Assembly: GCA_030156255.1 (NCBI GenBank)
Contig: JASGMV010000034.1
Span: 1 to 43,144, forward strand
Direction: 5' to 3'
Source of the DNA: Desulfovibrionales bacterium
GTDB lineage: Bacteria; Desulfobacterota; Desulfovibrionia; Desulfovibrionales; Desulfovibrionaceae
Length of the DNA: 43,144 nucleotides
Within the stretch, counting starts at the first letter, position 1, and every line of letters starts with the position of its first letter. Under the pieces are notes generated by a model. It had not been told where the DNA came from, ran no database searches, and saw nothing but the letters and a program-made list of their open reading frames with translations. Shown in pieces: positions 16,532-24,194 of this stretch. Made by a program: the position numbers and the translations under genes.

Positions 16532-17713
16532 CTACATGGCCGCTTCGTAGATGGAGACGACGTCTTCATCCGTCGGGCAACGCGGATTCGTGAATCCGCA
16601 CGCGTCCTTTTGGGCGTTGCCGGTCATCACGGCGATATCCTTGTGGCGTACTTCCTTCCCGTAGCGCTTGCCCAGTTCGACCAGGCCGGACGGGATGCCC
16701 ACATCGGCGGAGAGGCAACGGATGGCGTCGAGGCACTTTTCGGCCGCGGCGCGCGGGGACAGGCCTTCGATGTTCTCGCCCATGATTTCGGCCATTTTTG
16801 CGAAACGTTCGACCCTGGCGATGAGGTTGAACTTCTCAACGTAGGGCAACAGGATCGCGTTGCACTCGCCGTGGGGCAGATCGTAGAAGCCGCCGAGTTG
16901 GTGGGCCATGGCGTGCACGTGGCCCAGGGAGGCGTTGTTGAAGGCCATGCCGGCCAGGTACTGGGCGAAGCACATGGCTTCGCGGGCCTCGATGTCCTGC
17001 CCGTTGGCCACGGCGCGGCGCAGATGCGTGAAAATCAGTTCGATGGACTTCTCGGCGCAGGCGTCGGTCATGGGGGTGGCGATGGTGGAGACGTACGCCT
17101 CCACGGCGTGGGTCAGGGCGTCCATGCCGGTGGCCGCGGTCAGGGCCGGAGGCATGCCCATCATGAGCAGCGGGTCGTCCAAGGCGATGCCCGGGGTCAC
17201 GCGCCAGTCCACAATGGCCATCTTCACCTTGCGGGACAGGTCGGTGATGATGCAGAATCTGGTCATTTCGGACGCGGTGCCCGCGGTGGTGTTCACGGCC
17301 ACGTACGGTGGCAGCGGTTTGGTGGACTTGTCCACGCCTTCGTAATCGTGGATCTTGCCGCCGTTGGAGACGACGAGGCCGATGCCCTTGCCGCAATCGT
17401 GAGAGGAGCCGCCGCCGAGGGTGATGAGGCTGTCGCAGCCGGCGCTCTTGTAGACCTCGACGCCGGTGTGGACGTTCTCGTCCGTGGGGTTCGGGATGGT
17501 CTTGTCGTAGACTTCGTACTTCATCCCGGCTTCGTCCACCAGTTGGGTGATTTGTTTGAGAATGCCGGCCTTCACAATGCCCTGGTCCGTGACGATCAAC
17601 GGTTTTGTTCCGTTCAGTGCGCGGATTTTGTTTGGGATCTCCTTGGATGCGCCAATACCGATCAACGTCACGCTGGGAATAAAGAAACCATACACTTCTT
17701 CTCGAACCGCCAT
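16532..17713 (-). CDS. adh: Iron-containing alcohol dehydrogenase linked to flx-hdr
   Basis: This group III, Fe-dependent NAD alcohol dehydrogenase (393 residues) interconverts primary alcohols such as ethanol and their aldehydes. It shows LGGGSSHDCGKG (nucleotide binding), VNTTAGTASEMTRFCII, and the metal ligands in GMDALTHAVEAY, HAMAHQLGG and LPHGECNAILLPYV. GGGAG lies eight bases from ATG 17713. In D. vulgaris the same gene stands next to hdrCBA-flxDCBA and works with it in ethanol/NADH turnover. A well-formed sigma-54 promoter and an upstream dyad lie ahead of it, shared in design with the mop operon, so its expression is probably activated by the neighbouring response regulator. Confidence 0.96.
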   Translation of the reverse strand: MAVREEVYGFFIPSVTLIGIGASKEIPNKIRALNGTKPLIVTDQGIVKAGILKQITQLVDEAGMKYEVYDKTIPNPTDENVHTGVEVYKSAGCDSLITLGGGSSHDCGKGIGLVVSNGGKIHDYEGVDKSTKPLPPYVAVNTTAGTASEMTRFCIITDLSRKVKMAIVDWRVTPGIALDDPLLMMGMPPALTAATGMDALTHAVEAYVSTIATPMTDACAEKSIELIFTHLRRAVANGQDIEAREAMCFAQYLAGMAFNNASLGHVHAMAHQLGGFYDLPHGECNAILLPYVEKFNLIARVERFAKMAEIMGENIEGLSPRAAAEKCLDAIRCLSADVGIPSGLVELGKRYGKEVRHKDIAVMTGNAQKDACGFTNPRCPTDEDVVSIYEAAM

Positions 17714-17789
17714 GTCACACGCTCCCGGTTGGTTGATGGATGGTTTGATAAGAACCTCACAACCTCTCCAACGATACCCGACTGTTTGA

Positions 17790-17804
17790 GCAAGGAGCGG
17801 ACCA
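17790..17804 (-). promoter_or_regulatory. Sigma-54 (-24/-12) promoter of adh
   Basis: The minus strand reads TGGTCCGCTCCTTGCT: TGG at the -24 position and TTGCT at -12, with exactly ten bases between GG (17803-17802) and GC (17791-17790). Transcription should start near 17778, leaving a leader of about 65 bases. Confidence 0.75.
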
Positions 17805-17958
17805 CTCTGAAAAAGTTTATTATACTGATGTGTTGCGTGAAGTTTTACGCCGCGTTGCGAGGTCGTAGGGGCGGAATGGACTGTCCGGCGGCTTCGCAGG
17901 CGGGGCGGGGCGCCCCCTTGGAGATTAAAGGCCAATGATCCCGCGGAAATCGGGTGGA

Positions 17959-18006
17959 GTGTCATTTTAACCCGGCTTGTTACGCGGATGGGTCAATTCG
18001 AGACAT
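17959..18006. promoter_or_regulatory. Long dyad, candidate enhancer (UAS) for the sigma-54 activator at adh
   Basis: Left arm GTGTCATTTTAACCC (17959-17973) and right arm GGGTCAATTCGAGACAT (17990-18006) face each other across 16 bases. The right arm matches 14 of 17 positions of the arm found upstream of the moeA-like gene (34916-34932). The near edge is 156 bp from the -24 GG of adh, a normal distance for an enhancer-binding protein. Confidence 0.6.
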
Positions 18007-18020
18007 GTTGGCGCGCTCCT

Positions 18021-18032
18021 GTCACATGTGAC
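18021..18032. promoter_or_regulatory. 12-bp palindrome upstream of adh
   Basis: GTCACATGTGAC is a perfect palindrome, 14 bases beyond the long dyad. It may be a second regulator site. The remainder of the 418-bp gap 17714-18131 shows no gene; it also contains a small hairpin right after the response-regulator stop. Confidence 0.35.
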
Positions 18033-18131
18033 GAATGTGTCCCGCCCGCCGCTTCCGGCGCTGGCGCAGTTTCAAGGCCGGGCCCCAAATCCGCCGCCCG
18101 TCCGTAACCGCCGAAGTCCGCCCTCCGGGCG

Positions 18132-19481
18132 TCAGCGCTGGTCCGCCAGGTCGTATTTCTGGATCTTCCGGTACAGGGTCTTGCGGCCGATGCCCAAGGC
18201 CTTGGCGGCCTTTTGCCGGTTGCCTCCGTAAAAGGAGAGAACGCGCGCGATGTGTTCGCGCTCCATGGCGTCCAGGGAGAGGGGGGAGCCGTCTTCCGGG
18301 CCGGGCTGGTCCGAGGCCAACTCCCGCGGCAGGGCCTGGTTGGTGATGACGCCGCCGTCGGACAGAATGATGGAGCGCTCCAGCACGTTGCGCAGTTCGC
18401 GGACGTTGCCGGTCCAGTTGTACCGCATGAGGCATTGCAGGGTTTTTTCCGCGATGACGCAACGCTCTTTGCCGGCGCAGAGGCGGGACAGGAAGTGCTC
18501 CACCAACAGCGGGATGTCTTCCTTACGCTCCTTGAGCGGCGGGATGTGGATGTTGAAAACGTTGATGCGGTGGAACAGGGCTTCGTTGAACGCTCCCTCG
18601 GTCGCGGCTTTGGCCAGGTTGCGATTGGTGGCGAAGAGGAAGCGGATGTCGGCCCTGCGCTCTTCGTTGTCCCCCACCCGCCGATAGGTCTTGGCCTCCA
18701 GCACGCGCAGCAGCGAGGCCTGCACGTCCGTGGGGAGATCGCCGATTTCGTCCAGGAAGAGCGTTCCCTTGTGGGCCAGGGACATGAGGCCTTCCTTGGT
18801 TTCGGAGGCGCCGGTGAAGGCGCCTTTCTTGTGCCCGAACAGCTCGCTGCGGACCAGCTCCCGTTGGAGCATGGCGCAGTTTTTGATGATCAGCGGCTTC
18901 GAAGCCCTGTCGCTTTGGGCGTGGATGTTCCTGGCGACCACGTCCTTGCCTACGCCGCTTTCGCCCGTAATGAGCACCGGCGCTTCGGTGGGCGCCACCC
19001 GGGACACGAGGTACTGGATGTGTTTGATGGCGTCGGACTTTCCGATCAGCGGCTGGGGGCCTCCGGTGTTGGCCTGGGAATGGCGCAGCCCCAGGTTTTC
19101 CCGCTGCAGGCTGACCCGCTGGTAGGCCCGGTCCAGCATCAACTCCAGGCGGTCGAGCTTGAACGGTTTGGTGATGTAGTCGTAGGCGCCGAGCCGCATG
19201 GCCTCCACGGCGTCGTCGATGGCGCCGTGTCCGGTGATGAGGATGACCTCCATGTCCGGGACGCTGGCCTTGAATTCTCCGCACAGCTCCAGCCCGTCCG
19301 CGTCGGGCAGGCGGATGTCCAGGACGACGACGTCGAACCGGTTGTCCTTCAGTTTTTTTCGGGCTTGCCTGGCGCTGGGCGCGGTATGGACGCACCTGGT
19401 GTCCGAAGCGAGCTCCTTTTTCAGGAGATTGCGGATGGACTCTTCGTCATCCACCACCAGAACGCAGTATTTGTCATTCAT
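18132..19481 (-). CDS. Sigma-54-dependent response regulator (NtrC family)
   Basis: The 449-residue protein has a receiver domain (VDDEES start, phospho-acceptor Asp55 in VVLDIRLPD, Lys in TKPF), an AAA+ domain with Walker A GESGVGKD (173-180), GAFTGA loop (220-225) that contacts sigma-54 and Walker B GTLFLDEIGDL, and a C-terminal Fis-type helix-turn-helix (NRQKAAKALGIGRKTLYRKI). It activates sigma-54 promoters when phosphorylated. ATG 19481 lies eight bases inside the end of the kinase gene, so the pair is translationally coupled. It stands directly upstream of adh, whose sigma-54 promoter and dyad are its most likely target; the matching dyad at the mop operon suggests a second target. Confidence 0.95.
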   Translation of the reverse strand: MNDKYCVLVVDDEESIRNLLKKELASDTRCVHTAPSARQARKKLKDNRFDVVVLDIRLPDADGLELCGEFKASVPDMEVILITGHGAIDDAVEAMRLGAYDYITKPFKLDRLELMLDRAYQRVSLQRENLGLRHSQANTGGPQPLIGKSDAIKHIQYLVSRVAPTEAPVLITGESGVGKDVVARNIHAQSDRASKPLIIKNCAMLQRELVRSELFGHKKGAFTGASETKEGLMSLAHKGTLFLDEIGDLPTDVQASLLRVLEAKTYRRVGDNEERRADIRFLFATNRNLAKAATEGAFNEALFHRINVFNIHIPPLKERKEDIPLLVEHFLSRLCAGKERCVIAEKTLQCLMRYNWTGNVRELRNVLERSIILSDGGVITNQALPRELASDQPGPEDGSPLSLDAMEREHIARVLSFYGGNRQKAAKALGIGRKTLYRKIQKYDLADQR

Positions 19482-20676
19482 TGTCTTCGCCTTGGGGAGC
19501 CGGGAGCGAGACGACAAAGCGCGATCCGGCGCCTTCCTCGCTCTCCACGAAGATCTCCCCCCTGTGCTCTTTGACGATGTTGTAACAGGTGGACAGGCCG
19601 ACGCCGATGCCTTTGCCTACCGGTTTGGTGGTGAAGAAGGGATCGAACATGTTGTCCCGGACGCTTTCCGAGACGCCCCGCCCCGTGTCGGCGACTTCCA
19701 TGCATGCGGCGCCTCCGCTTGCGTACGTCTTGACGCTGATGGTTCCGTGCCGGCCTTCCAGCGCGTCGATGGCGTTGGTCAGCAGGTTCAGCAGCACCTG
19801 CTTGAGCTGCGGCGCGTCTCCGGAGATGTGGGGCAGTATGTTGTCGTAGGAAACTTTCAGAACGAGATTGTGTTTTTTCAGGTGATAGTGGAGCAGTTGC
19901 AGCGTTTCCTTGACCACGTCGTTGATGCTGATGGGAGAGAAAACGGAGGAGATGGGATGTCCGAAGTTGAGCAGGCTGTGGACGATGCCCTGGCAGCGTT
20001 GGCACTCCTTGAGAATGATGTCCGAATATTCGCGCAAGTCCTGGCTGAGCTCCAGAGGGAGATTCTCGGAATGCCGCATGATGCTGCGTTGCAGCCCCTC
20101 GGCGTATCCCGAGATGCCCATGAGCGGGTTGTTCAGCTCATGGGCCACGCCCGTCGCCAGCACGCCGACGGTGGCCATTTTTTCGGCGTGGTAGTATTTG
20201 GCCTGGTACTCCTTTTCCAGGGTCACGTCGCGTTTGAAGATCAGCACCCTGTGCTCGGGCAGGTGGGGGTTCTTCAACGGAGACGCCACCATTTCGAATT
20301 GTCGGTTGACGCCGCCTATGCGGAAGATGGCGGTTTCCTTGCACACGGTGTTGGTGGAGAGCGATTTGAATGCCGGGCATTCCGCGCAGGGATGGTCGGC
20401 GCCCCGGAATATCTGATAGCAGAATTTTCCTTCGGGAAGGGGATCGTCGAAGAGGGCGCGAAAGACTCCATTGACCGAAATGATGCGCATATCCTCCGAA
20501 AGAACCATCATCACGTCGGTAATGCCGTCCAAAATGGCTGCGATCTCCCGGCGCCGGTTTTCGGATTCCTTGTTGGCGACCTGAAGCTCTTCAATCTTCT
20601 GCCGAAGCTCCTGAAAATAACCGAGCTTGGAGTGCTCGATACCGATAAGGTCGCTGAGTTGGGTCGGACTGCTCAT
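19474..20676 (-). CDS. PAS-domain sensor histidine kinase with a cysteine-rich PAS
   Basis: The 400-residue kinase has a short coiled coil (about 20-45), one PAS domain (45-150), a HisKA dimerisation domain with GVAHELNNPLMG (His179) and an HATPase domain (LLTNAIDAL, ADTGRGV, DPFFTTKPVGKGIGVGLSTC). There are no membrane segments, so it senses a cytoplasmic signal. The PAS holds Cys86, Cys97, Cys100 and Cys112 (CYQIFRGADHPCAECPAF), a pattern suited to a metal, Fe-S or thiol redox signal. ATG 20676 overlaps the alcohol dehydrogenase stop as TGATG with GAGGAA eight bases upstream; ATG 20682 is the alternative. It should phosphorylate the coupled regulator. Confidence 0.94.
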   Translation of the reverse strand: MSSPTQLSDLIGIEHSKLGYFQELRQKIEELQVANKESENRRREIAAILDGITDVMMVLSEDMRIISVNGVFRALFDDPLPEGKFCYQIFRGADHPCAECPAFKSLSTNTVCKETAIFRIGGVNRQFEMVASPLKNPHLPEHRVLIFKRDVTLEKEYQAKYYHAEKMATVGVLATGVAHELNNPLMGISGYAEGLQRSIMRHSENLPLELSQDLREYSDIILKECQRCQGIVHSLLNFGHPISSVFSPISINDVVKETLQLLHYHLKKHNLVLKVSYDNILPHISGDAPQLKQVLLNLLTNAIDALEGRHGTISVKTYASGGAACMEVADTGRGVSESVRDNMFDPFFTTKPVGKGIGVGLSTCYNIVKEHRGEIFVESEEGAGSRFVVSLPAPQGEDNE

Positions 20677-21818
20677 CACCATGCTTCCTCGCAGATGGAG
20701 AGTAAATCCCTCCATTGTGCGTCTCTCGGGTTGGTCAAATGGCAGGCGTCCCGCGTGGCCATTCTGCAGATGCCCGCCAGGTTGGACTGGTCCGGAAGCA
20801 ATTGCCGCAGATGGGTGTTGACGCCCAGGTCGTTGAAGAGCTCTTCGAGCTTGTCGACGCCGGCTTGCGCCGCATTTTCGTCCGAACGGCTGGCGTCGCC
20901 CAGGATCAGACGTCCGATGACGCCCATCTTTCTTGCGCAGGCGTGCATGTTGAAGCGCATGACCGACGGCAGCAGCACCGGATGAACCATGCCGTGCATG
21001 ATGTCGTACATGCCGCCGAGGGAGTGCGCCAGGGCGTGCAGCGAACCCAGTCCGGCGTTGCTGAAGGCCATGCCGGCCGAAGTGCTGGCGATGGAAAGCC
21101 GCTCCAGGGCGTCGATGTTCCTGTCGGCCGCGGCGGGTTTGATGTTTTCGATAATGAGCTTGATGGCGTTGGACGAGTGGAGGTCGGTGAACGGGGAGGC
21201 CAGCTTGGAGACGTAGGACTCCACGGCGTGGGCCAGGGCGTCGATGGCCGAGGACAGGATCAGGCCGCGGCTCTTCGTCAGCAGGAGGTCCGGATCGATG
21301 ATGGAGATGTTCGGCACCAGCGACCTGCTGATGATGGACATCTTCACCTGCCGCTCCACGTCGGTGATGATGCAGTACTGGGTGGTGTCCGAGCCGCTGC
21401 CCGCCGTGCTGGGTATCAGGATCATGGGAGGCAGGGGGCGCATGATGCGGTTGGCGCCCTCGTAGTCCCGGATCCTGCCGCCGTTGCCCGCGATGGTCCC
21501 GACGCCCTTGGCCGCGTCCATGGAGCTGCCGCCGCCCAGGGCGATGATGACGTCGCAGCGTTCTCGCGCGTACACTTCCGCGCCTTCGTGCACCTGGTAG
21601 TCGCGGGGGTTGGGCCTCACGTTGTTGAAGTAGACGACCTCCAGGCCGTCGGACTCCAGGATGTCGATGACGCGCTCCACCCAACCTGCGGCTTCGAGCC
21701 CCTTGTCGCTGACAAGCAAAATCCGCCTGGCGCCGACGCGCCTGGCGCACTGCGCCAGGGACAAGATGGCGCCGTGCCCGAAAATGATGTCGGGAATGGC
21801 GAATTTGGTGATGAACAT
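20676..21818 (-). CDS. Second iron-containing alcohol dehydrogenase, coupled to the two-component system
   Basis: This 380-residue Fe-ADH family protein has ALGGGSSMDAAKGVG, PSTAGSGSDTTQYCII and the metal-ligand regions AIDALAHAVESYV, HALAHSLGGMYDIMHGMVHPVLLP. It is clearly a paralogue of the adh product but diverged across its length. It overlaps the sensor kinase gene by TGATG, so enzyme, kinase and regulator are made together. It could supply alcohol/aldehyde conversion, or report on it to the kinase; the second idea is speculative. The 143-bp leader upstream contains mutually exclusive hairpins. No sigma-54 consensus was found in front of it. Confidence 0.92.
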   Translation of the reverse strand: MFITKFAIPDIIFGHGAILSLAQCARRVGARRILLVSDKGLEAAGWVERVIDILESDGLEVVYFNNVRPNPRDYQVHEGAEVYARERCDVIIALGGGSSMDAAKGVGTIAGNGGRIRDYEGANRIMRPLPPMILIPSTAGSGSDTTQYCIITDVERQVKMSIISRSLVPNISIIDPDLLLTKSRGLILSSAIDALAHAVESYVSKLASPFTDLHSSNAIKLIIENIKPAAADRNIDALERLSIASTSAGMAFSNAGLGSLHALAHSLGGMYDIMHGMVHPVLLPSVMRFNMHACARKMGVIGRLILGDASRSDENAAQAGVDKLEELFNDLGVNTHLRQLLPDQSNLAGICRMATRDACHLTNPRDAQWRDLLSICEEAW

Positions 21819-21834
21819 TTGCGGCGTCCTCTTG

Positions 21835-21868
21835 CTGCGGTTGCCGCAGGTTTTCCTGCGCCTTTTTT
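21835..21868. other. Overlapping hairpins in the leader of the second Fe-ADH
   Basis: Hairpin A (CTGCGG 21835-21840, CCGCAG 21844-21849) overlaps hairpin B (CGCAGG 21845-21850, CCTGCG 21855-21860). On the plus strand hairpin B is followed by CC and six T, a canonical intrinsic terminator for antisense transcription. On the minus strand the two stems exclude each other within the leader, but no U-tract follows. Confidence 0.45.
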
Positions 21869-21961
21869 ATTTCTCGAAACGCAAATTTTTTAATAAATCC
21901 CGCCGCCGTTCAACCCGGCTTGCGATGGAAGCTCGTGCGCCCGGCCCCGGAAAGCGGAGCG

Positions 21962-23143
21962 TCAGTTTTCCCCCTGCGCATCGCATCCGGCCGCCTCCAG
22001 GGTCGAGCGGACCAGCCGCTCCAAAGCCCCTCCAAGCCGCTCTTCGATTCTTTCCAGCACCCTGCGGGCTCGGGTCAATCGCCCTCGAATGGCGTCGCAG
22101 GCTTCGAGATCGCCTGCATGCCGCTCAAGGACGCGGGCGTAGCGTTCTTCAAGCGTTACGGGCTCCGTTCCGGCCGTCAGCTTGTCCGCGATGAACACCA
22201 CTTCGGCCTCGGACACCGGGGCGCCTTCGTTCGGCGCCATGTCCTTGTGGCCGGCCACGGCCTGGGCGATGTCCGTGAACCCGAGCTCCCGCAGAAACTC
22301 GCCGCCGGCCTCCTCGTGGCGCCGCTGTCCCTTGGCCAGGTCGTGGACCTTCGCCGCGGCCTCGATGCGCTCCAAGTCCAACGGTGCGTCCGGCTGGGCG
22401 GCGTTGACCCCGCGGGCGACAGTCAGGGCGGCCAAGGCCGTCGCCTCGCCGTGCCGCCGGGTGCGCTCCGGCGTTCCGGCCAGGTCCATGATCGCCGCGC
22501 ACTCCCGCGCGTCCGGCGTTCCGAGGCGCTCCAGGCGGCGCAGAATTTCCCGGTAGGCCGGCTCCGTGTCCATGTCCGCCAGGATGTTGGCGTCGGCTAC
22601 GGCGACGTCCAGAACCTCGCCGGGCCGGGCCGACTCCAGGTCCTCCAGCAGGCCGCGGAGTCCTCGCGACCCGCCGCTGTCCAGGATGGACGGGGTCAGT
22701 TCGGCGGACAGCAGCGGCGGGTGGCCGCGGGTCGCCAAAAAACGCGGGTGCAGGACCCGTGCGTCGCTCTCGGTCCAGGCCCGCATCAGCCGGCGGACGG
22801 TCTGCATCCGCACCAGGGGAATGTCCGCCGGCAGAACGAAGAAGGCCGCGGCGTCTTTCCTGAGCGCCCGCGCGCCGGCCTGGATCGAGGAGAACATGCC
22901 CTGCGCGAAATTCGGATGGATCGCCGCCCGTGCGCCGGCGCTGGCGACCACGGGCGCCAGTACCTCGGCCTGGTGTCCGATCACGGCCACGACCTCCCGC
23001 GCGCCGGCTTCGAGCAGCATCCCGATCACGCGTTCGATCACAAGCCCTCCGCCCAACGGATACAGGGGCTTGAAGCCGTCCATGCGGCTGGATAGTCCCG
23101 CGGCCAGGACCACGGCGTCGAACGGGCCGGCGCTACGAACCAT
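21962..23143 (-). CDS. MobA-like nucleotidyltransferase fused to an HD domain (DVU_1551 type)
   Basis: The 393-residue protein joins two domains. Residues 1-200 are a MobA/MocA-type NTP transferase with AVVLAAGLSSRMDGFKPLYPLGG, VVAVIGHQAEVL and FFVLPADIPLVRMQTVRRL. Residues about 225-345 form an HD domain with RRHGEATALAAL, KVHDLAKGQRRHEEAGG and VAGHKDMAP. Xanthine-dehydrogenase-family enzymes such as Mop use molybdopterin cytosine dinucleotide, so the first domain is a good candidate for the CTP:molybdopterin cytidylyltransferase of this operon; the HD domain, usually a metal phosphohydrolase, has no obvious role in that step. Last gene of the run, overlapping xdhC by 11 bases. I recall this architecture from D. 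vulgaris DVU_1551; that match is from memory. Confidence 0.85.
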   Translation of the reverse strand: MVRSAGPFDAVVLAAGLSSRMDGFKPLYPLGGGLVIERVIGMLLEAGAREVVAVIGHQAEVLAPVVASAGARAAIHPNFAQGMFSSIQAGARALRKDAAAFFVLPADIPLVRMQTVRRLMRAWTESDARVLHPRFLATRGHPPLLSAELTPSILDSGGSRGLRGLLEDLESARPGEVLDVAVADANILADMDTEPAYREILRRLERLGTPDARECAAIMDLAGTPERTRRHGEATALAALTVARGVNAAQPDAPLDLERIEAAAKVHDLAKGQRRHEEAGGEFLRELGFTDIAQAVAGHKDMAPNEGAPVSEAEVVFIADKLTAGTEPVTLEERYARVLERHAGDLEACDAIRGRLTRARRVLERIEERLGGALERLVRSTLEAAGCDAQGEN

Positions 23144-24194
23144 GGCGCCTCCTCTCGGCCCGCTCCCGGATCAGTTCGCCCACGATGCTCACCGCGATTT
23201 CCTCCGGGGTTTCCGCGTCGAGGGCCAGCCCGATGGGGCAATGCACGCGGGCCAAGTCCTTCCGGGTGAAGCCCTCTTCCCGCAGGGCTTCGTAAATGGC
23301 GTCGCGCTTGCGGCGGCTGCCGATCATGCCCACGTAGCCGGCCTTTGACCGGAGCGCCTGGGCCAGAACCGTCTTGTCGTGCAAATGCCCGCGCGTGACG
23401 ATGATCAAGGAGCTGTCCTCGTTCACCTCCTGTCCTGCTAGGCAGTCCGTGAAGTCCCGCAGGACGCTGACGGCGTCGGCGTCCGGGAACCGCTCGACGC
23501 TTACGAACTCGGGCCGGTCGTCCATGACCACGGTCCGGAAGCCGACCATGGCCGCGAGTCTTGCGGTGGGGACGGCCACGTGCCCCGCGCCGATCAGGAA
23601 GGCGGCGTCCCGGACGGCGATGGGCTGCACGTTGTAGCGTTGCCCCTGGATTTCGGTCAGCCCCGGAAGTTTGGCCTCGGAGATGCGGCGCGCCGTCTGT
23701 TCGGGAAGCCCGGCAGGCGTTTCCCCCTGGATGACGGCCCAGCGTCGGACGTTCGAAACGGCGTCGCCTTGCTCCGCAGGGCCGAGCCCCGAGGCCAGGA
23801 CGACCTCGCGCCCCGACTTCACCGCCGCGTTGACGGACTCGAAGAATCGGCGGTTCTCTTCGGTGTCGTCGATGCGCTCCAGGAGCACGGCCATGTCGCC
23901 GCCGCAGATCATGCCGGCCTTGGCCGCCTGTTCGTTGCTGAGGCTGATGCGCAGAATTTTGGCGCCGTTCGGGCCGGGGGAGGAATGCCGACCGAGAAGC
24001 TCCACGGCCTCGCGGATGGCCATGGCCTCGGACAGGCCGCCGCCCACCGTGCCGGTGATGGCGCCGTCGGGTCGGACGGCCATGGCCGCGCCGGAGGACC
24101 GGGGCGTGGAGCCGGCGTGTTCGCAGACCGAAGCCAGGACCAACTTCCGGCCTTGCTGTAGCGTATCGCAGATCGCAGCAATCACGTCGTGCAT
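23133..24194 (-). CDS. xdhC: XdhC/CoxI-family molybdenum-enzyme maturation protein
   Basis: XdhC proteins bind molybdenum cofactor, protect its sulfurated form and insert it into xanthine-dehydrogenase-family enzymes. The 353-residue product has the N-terminal XdhC/CoxI segment (VCEHAGSTPRSSGAAMAVRPDG, GTVGGGLSEA), the Cys-containing MICGGDMAVLLE, and the C-terminal Rossmann half ending HCPIGLALDAETPEEIAVSIVGELI. It should serve the aldehyde oxidoreductase in the same operon. I chose ATG 24194 (MHDVIAAICD); it lies 13 bases inside the upstream ligase gene, so the two overlap. Confidence 0.93.
   Translation of the reverse strand: MHDVIAAICDTLQQGRKLVLASVCEHAGSTPRSSGAAMAVRPDGAITGTVGGGLSEAMAIREAVELLGRHSSPGPNGAKILRISLSNEQAAKAGMICGGDMAVLLERIDDTEENRRFFESVNAAVKSGREVVLASGLGPAEQGDAVSNVRRWAVIQGETPAGLPEQTARRISEAKLPGLTEIQGQRYNVQPIAVRDAAFLIGAGHVAVPTARLAAMVGFRTVVMDDRPEFVSVERFPDADAVSVLRDFTDCLAGQEVNEDSSLIIVTRGHLHDKTVLAQALRSKAGYVGMIGSRRKRDAIYEALREEGFTRKDLARVHCPIGLALDAETPEEIAVSIVGELIRERAERRRHGS

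Noticed and set aside
21845-21865. Possible sigma-54 site ahead of the second Fe-ADH (GG-N10-GC on the minus strand)
   Set aside because: It reads AGG...CGGC without TTGC at -12 and lies inside the hairpin; no matching dyad upstream.
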